A DNA stretch of 34,490 nucleotides from Proteobacteria bacterium TMED61 (GTDB lineage Bacteria > Pseudomonadota > Gammaproteobacteria > Arenicellales > UBA868), in contig NHDO01000041.1 in assembly GCA_002171735.1 (NCBI GenBank), positions 130,854 through 165,343 on the forward strand, read 5' to 3'. Every line of letters starts with the position of its first letter. Position 1 is the first letter of the stretch. The position numbers and the translations under genes are program-made. The notes below the pieces were generated by a model. It made no database searches, had not been told where the DNA came from, and saw only the letters and a list, made by a program, of their open reading frames with translations. Shown piece after piece: positions 30,469-34,490 of this stretch.

Positions 30469-31406
30469 CCCAGCCGTTATTTTTTCTCTGGAATCGCCCG
30501 GTGGTTCTGCTTACCTTGGCTACGCTTTTCTGGGGTGGCAATGCTGTCGCGGGGCGATTCGCTGTTGGTCATATTTCGCCATTTCTGCTGACGCACCTGA
30601 GATGGTTCATTCTCTCTGTGATCCTGTTACTTTTCTTTCGAAGACGCTTGACTGAGGCGAAGGAATTGTTCTGCGCCGGTTGGAAGAGTTTTGTTATCGG
30701 CGGGGCTGCACTTGGTGCATTCAATATGTTTTTTTACATAGCAGCGCACCACACAACGGCAATCAACCTTGGGATTCTTCAGGGCTCGATTCCGATTATC
30801 GTCATTGCTGGATCCTATATTTTTTTTAAAGAACGGATTCGGTCCCTACAGTTCTGGGGCATTCTGATTGGCTTGACCGGAGTTGTGGTGCTTGCTTCGG
30901 GAGGGCAATGGGAACGATTTGTCGGGATAGATCTCAATATAGGCGACCTTTACATGCTGATCGGGTGCGTTTTATTCGCGGGATATACCCTAGGGCTCCG
31001 GAAACGGCCCGACGGCGATGAGATCATTGGGTTGATGCTATTTTCAATCACTGCACAGATCGTGACGTTTTCCGGACTGGCTTACGAGCTTAGTACAGAG
31101 ACGTTGTTCTGGCCTTCCATTGAAGGGTGGTGGGTTGTGTTTTTCGTTACCGTTTTTCCATCCTTCCTGGCCCATCTTTTTTATATCAGAGCCGTCCAAT
31201 TGATCGGGGTTGGAATTAGTGGGTTATTCACCAATTTGGTTCCGATCTTCGCATCGCTGCTCGCGATCACTATATTGTCAGAACAGTTCGGTTTCTTTCA
31301 CGCGGCGTCATTGGTACTGGTTGTCTCTGGGCTTTGGCTTGCTCAGAGACCCATGGCGAAAAAAAATCATCGCGATAACCCGTCTTCATCCAAAGGTATG
31401 ACATGA
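30465..31406 (+). CDS. DMT-superfamily (EamA) transporter
   Basis: LATLFWGGNAVAGRFAVGHISPFLLTHLRW.., GILIGLTGVVVLASGG. TTG start overlaps the uup stop (TTGA). Confidence 0.88.
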   Translation: MTQPLFFLWNRPVVLLTLATLFWGGNAVAGRFAVGHISPFLLTHLRWFILSVILLLFFRRRLTEAKELFCAGWKSFVIGGAALGAFNMFFYIAAHHTTAINLGILQGSIPIIVIAGSYIFFKERIRSLQFWGILIGLTGVVVLASGGQWERFVGIDLNIGDLYMLIGCVLFAGYTLGLRKRPDGDEIIGLMLFSITAQIVTFSGLAYELSTETLFWPSIEGWWVVFFVTVFPSFLAHLFYIRAVQLIGVGISGLFTNLVPIFASLLAITILSEQFGFFHAASLVLVVSGLWLAQRPMAKKNHRDNPSSSKGMT

Positions 31407-32281
31407 CTCCTTATTTTCGAGGGATATTGATGGTCGTCGCTTCAGCCCTCTTTCTCAGTACATCGGGAGTCGGACTTCGCGTCATTGAGTCGGCGAGCGC
31501 ATGGCAGATTTTGTTCTACCGTTCCATCAGTATGATGGCTCTTGTATTAGTTGTTCTTATTATTGTGCACCGGCGCAGTTGGGTATCACGATTTCAAGCG
31601 ATAACCATGGACGATATCGTTTTGGCATGTATCCTTGGGAGCGGATTCGTTGCGTACGTATTCGCATTACTCATGACAACGGTGGCTAACGCACTTTTTA
31701 TATTTAGTGCCGCCCCGTTTTTTGCTGCACTGCTCGGATGGTTTTTCCTGGGCGAACGGGTACCGCTTAGAACCAGTATTGCCATCGGGGGCGCGATGGT
31801 AGGACTTGGAATAATGATGGGAACGGGTATGACTGAGGGGCGGCATATCGGCAATTTGGTCGCACTATGGCTACCGATTTCTTATGCGATTTCTGTTGTG
31901 CTGGTGAGACGCTCTACGCAGCCCGATATGCTGGTTGCGCTTCTGCTCGCTGCGTTCGTGGCTGTGTTGTTGTCGTTCCCCTTTGTGGGACAATTTTCAA
32001 TAAGTTGGTGGGACTTTGGTGTTTCTATCTATCTTGGAGTGTTTCAGGTCGGTTTAGGCTTTACTTTACTCATTCTTGGGGCGCGTTATGTCCCCGCAGC
32101 CCAGGTCGGATTGTTAGCATTGCTCGAGCCCGTTTTAGGTCCGATCTGGGCGTGGCTGACGGTAACGGAGATTCCTGCAGAGGCGACCCTGTGGGGCGGC
32201 CTCATTATTCTGGGTGCTGTTGCTACCGACGCCGGGATTTCAGCCCTGAAGGGAGTATCAAACAAACGTACCGCTGGTTAG
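31403..32281 (+). CDS. DMT-superfamily (EamA) transporter
   Basis: ALFLSTSGVGLRVIESASAWQILFYRSISMM.., LLALLEPVLGPIWAWLTVTEIPAEATLWGGLIILGAV. ATGA overlap with the upstream EamA gene. Confidence 0.88.
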   Translation: MTPYFRGILMVVASALFLSTSGVGLRVIESASAWQILFYRSISMMALVLVVLIIVHRRSWVSRFQAITMDDIVLACILGSGFVAYVFALLMTTVANALFIFSAAPFFAALLGWFFLGERVPLRTSIAIGGAMVGLGIMMGTGMTEGRHIGNLVALWLPISYAISVVLVRRSTQPDMLVALLLAAFVAVLLSFPFVGQFSISWWDFGVSIYLGVFQVGLGFTLLILGARYVPAAQVGLLALLEPVLGPIWAWLTVTEIPAEATLWGGLIILGAVATDAGISALKGVSNKRTAG

Positions 32282-32361
32282 TCATTACATTAGAGCACGA
32301 TCTCTTGCTGATCAGACTAGCGTCACGCCCCTTTCCTCCGGGCCGGCAGATATAAACCTGA

Positions 32362-32850
32362 CTAGACAGGCCTGCCTGGATTTGCCATCACGACATCAAA
32401 GGATTCCAGCACCACCGTTAAGTCATCAGACCACTCTTTGCGCCAATCTGTTAGCTGCAGTTTGAAGTATTCCTCATGTGTATCCTTCCAGAATGCGAGG
32501 CTACCATCCCCTTCACCTTCGCGTGACGCAAATTCCGCTGGCACATCTTTAAAGGCGCACTCTTCTACGTTAACGAGTTCAACGACCACCGCAGGTGAAA
32601 GGTCCTCCCAAAGAATCATCCAGTAGTCACCTTTGCGCCGCCGCGTTACATTATTTAATTCGAAATCAAAGGTCAGGTGGGCTGTTGCGCGTTTGACGCC
32701 TTTGATGGCCAGCTCGGTTATGTGGTCACTGTAGTCCTGGTATTTCGGGTTACCAAAAGTCAGGCAGTGGTAATCCGACGCGGCGATATTTTTTTCTTCA
32801 CAGACCAGTTTCCAGAAAGCGTCTGTTTCAGGATTTTTTTCTCCAATCAT
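32362..32850 (-). CDS. ASCH-domain protein (YhfF-like)
   Basis: FGNPKYQDYSDHITELAIKGVKRATAHL...GDYWMILWEDLSPAVVVELVNVEECAFKDVPAEFASREGEGDGSLAFWKDTHEEYF. Confidence 0.85.
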   Translation of the reverse strand: MIGEKNPETDAFWKLVCEEKNIAASDYHCLTFGNPKYQDYSDHITELAIKGVKRATAHLTFDFELNNVTRRRKGDYWMILWEDLSPAVVVELVNVEECAFKDVPAEFASREGEGDGSLAFWKDTHEEYFKLQLTDWRKEWSDDLTVVLESFDVVMANPGRPV

Positions 32851-32924
32851 TTTTGTTCCCTCCCAAAAGAATATTCAACTGAAAAATTAGTTCTAAATAC
32901 GTAGATGGGGTATTGTAGGATTCA

Positions 32925-32937
32925 TTTGTCGGACAAA
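32925..32937. promoter_or_regulatory. 13-bp palindrome TTTGTC-G-GACAAA, GntR-like operator candidate
   Basis: Visible inverted repeat in the AT-rich intergenic region between divergent ASCH and amidase genes. Confidence 0.4.
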
Positions 32938-33042
32938 AATTATAGTATGAGAATGACAGAATTGATATTAACGAAAAGATATCACCCAGATTTTTCAAAA
33001 GAAGAAAAGTTATTTTAAATCTCCCTCCAGCAAGGTAACAGC

Positions 33043-34332
33043 ATGACCGAAATTTTTGAACTGAGTCTGACCCAGTTGGATAGGGGCTTACGCAAACATG
33101 ATTTTTCTCTGGTTGAGGTAGTGGAGAGTCTTGCCAGACGTATTGAGGATCGCGAAGCAGAAACCCGGGCATTTACAAGCCTGGATCTAGACAGAGTTCG
33201 GACGCAATTGGATCAGGTCCCGTCCCAGTCAAGGGAAACAGCTATTTGCGGTATCCCTTTTGGGGTTAAGGATATCTTCAATACTTCGGACTGGGTGACC
33301 GCCTATGGGAGCGATATCTACGAAGGACACCAACCCGTGAGCGACGCCGCTATTGTTTCGCAGTTGCGGTCCGCAGGGGGGGTGGTGATGGGCAAGACGG
33401 TCACCACCGAGTTTGCGTATTTTTCCCCTGGCAAAACCCGCAACCCAAAAGATCTTGAACATACTCCAGGTGGATCGTCTCAAGGGTCTGCGGCGGCCGT
33501 TGCGGATCGGATGATTCCCTTTGCACTCGGGTCCCAGACAGCCGCATCAGTGATTCGCCCGGCGGCCTTTTGTGGCGTAATCGGCTACAAGGCATCGGTT
33601 GGAGAATTTCCCTTGAACGGTGTACTGACTTTGTCGTATTCGATGGATTCTTTAGGGTTTTTTGTAAGGGACTTAGAAGATCTTCAATTGTTGAGGAGAA
33701 TCCTGCTGAAACAAGGTTCAAGCCCTGCGCCAGTGAAGCCACGGAGGGTTGGGTTGGTTGCCACGCCCCAGTGGAGCGCGCTAGACAAGGCGAGCCAATC
33801 AGTTATTGAAGAGGTAATAAAAAATCTTGGTGCAGCAGGAGTCGAAGTAGGTGAGGTGGAGGTGGATGGCTATCAGGACATTGACCTTATCAAAGCTCAT
33901 AAAACAGTTATGGCGTATGAGGCATCGAGGGCCCGAGTAGTTGAACTTGAGTGTCACCCAGAGAAGCTGAGCAAGCAGTTTTTCGAACTCATGCAACAAG
34001 GATGTCGGATAACCTTTGAGCAGTACCAAGAAGCGCTGGCGCAACGCGATTTGGCCAACCAAAGGCTAACGGAAACGTGGCTTAACTACGATCTATTATT
34101 GACTCCGAGCGCACCGGGGGAGGCGCCCAAAGGACTGAGTAGCACAGGGGATCCGATCTTTTCGCGGGCGTGGAACCTGCTGGGCGGCCCTGCGATCACG
34201 TTACCCGCAGGCGTAGGCCAAAAAAACCTTCCGTTGGGCATCCAACTGATTGGACGGGTTGCCAGCGATGACTGTCTTATCGCTCAAGCTTTATGGGTCG
34301 ATCAGAATGCGCTTCCCAGCACCACAGGTTAA
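33043..34332 (+). CDS. Amidase signature family protein
   Basis: CGIPFGVKDIFNTSDWVTAYGS, HTPGGSSQGSAAAVA, GSQTAASVIRPAAFCGVIGYKAS. Confidence 0.9.
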   Translation: MTEIFELSLTQLDRGLRKHDFSLVEVVESLARRIEDREAETRAFTSLDLDRVRTQLDQVPSQSRETAICGIPFGVKDIFNTSDWVTAYGSDIYEGHQPVSDAAIVSQLRSAGGVVMGKTVTTEFAYFSPGKTRNPKDLEHTPGGSSQGSAAAVADRMIPFALGSQTAASVIRPAAFCGVIGYKASVGEFPLNGVLTLSYSMDSLGFFVRDLEDLQLLRRILLKQGSSPAPVKPRRVGLVATPQWSALDKASQSVIEEVIKNLGAAGVEVGEVEVDGYQDIDLIKAHKTVMAYEASRARVVELECHPEKLSKQFFELMQQGCRITFEQYQEALAQRDLANQRLTETWLNYDLLLTPSAPGEAPKGLSSTGDPIFSRAWNLLGGPAITLPAGVGQKNLPLGIQLIGRVASDDCLIAQALWVDQNALPSTTG

Positions 34333-34490
34333 AGAACTGTCAGTCTGAAACTATTGCGAAAGCCCGGTGACAAATATTAATCAGAGAGGAGTTTGGATAA
34401 CTTAACAGGCCAGCCGAAGGATACGTTCTCGCCGATTGTCGACGCGATGCTCTGCGACTTGGCTTCCAGAATAACTGGCTTGTCCAAACC

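Noticed and set aside
280-34332. Two amidase-signature genes near the two ends of the window, considered as a possible duplication
   Set aside because: The proteins are clearly divergent outside catalytic motifs and lie in unrelated contexts.
34393-34490. Open frame from TTG 34393 to the window end (MDNLTGQPKDTFSPIVDAMLCDLASRITGLSKP)
   Set aside because: Possible start of another gene, but SD spacing is poor, the frame is short and no family is recognisable.
1-34490. CRISPR arrays, tRNA/rRNA genes, transposons, prophage or toxin-antitoxin modules
   Set aside because: No regularly spaced repeats, no cloverleaf-like segments noticed in the intergenic gaps, and no transposase, integrase or toxin motifs seen in the ORF translations.

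Overview
The window looks like chromosomal DNA from a gammaproteobacterium, mostly housekeeping genes; the dapB-carA-carB-greA order supports that assignment. Recognisable genes include nudF (partial), an amidase, a ProXp-type deacylase, parC, algC/manB, dsbA, mpl, rnd, a universal stress protein, mdh, dapB, carA, carB, greA, uup, several transporters, an ASCH-domain protein and a second amidase. The accessory-looking part is about 6226-13725. It holds a Pot-type ABC importer (SBP, two permeases, ATPase), one 611-aa ORF joining a BetI-like TetR regulator to a Rieske non-heme iron oxygenase, and a class-III omega-aminotransferase. The TetR-Rieske fusion, with inverted-repeat operator candidates just upstream, is the strongest candidate for an undescribed system: an amine uptake/catabolism operon whose regulator is covalently attached to its own catabolic enzyme. 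Secondary observations are an attenuator-like terminator plus small ORF before carA, a hairpin masking the Shine-Dalgarno of the universal stress protein gene, a stem-loop and internal promoter between the SBP and permease genes, and several palindromic operator candidates. No tRNA, rRNA, CRISPR array, transposase or prophage gene was recognised. All family calls are by eye from translated motifs; no database search was run.
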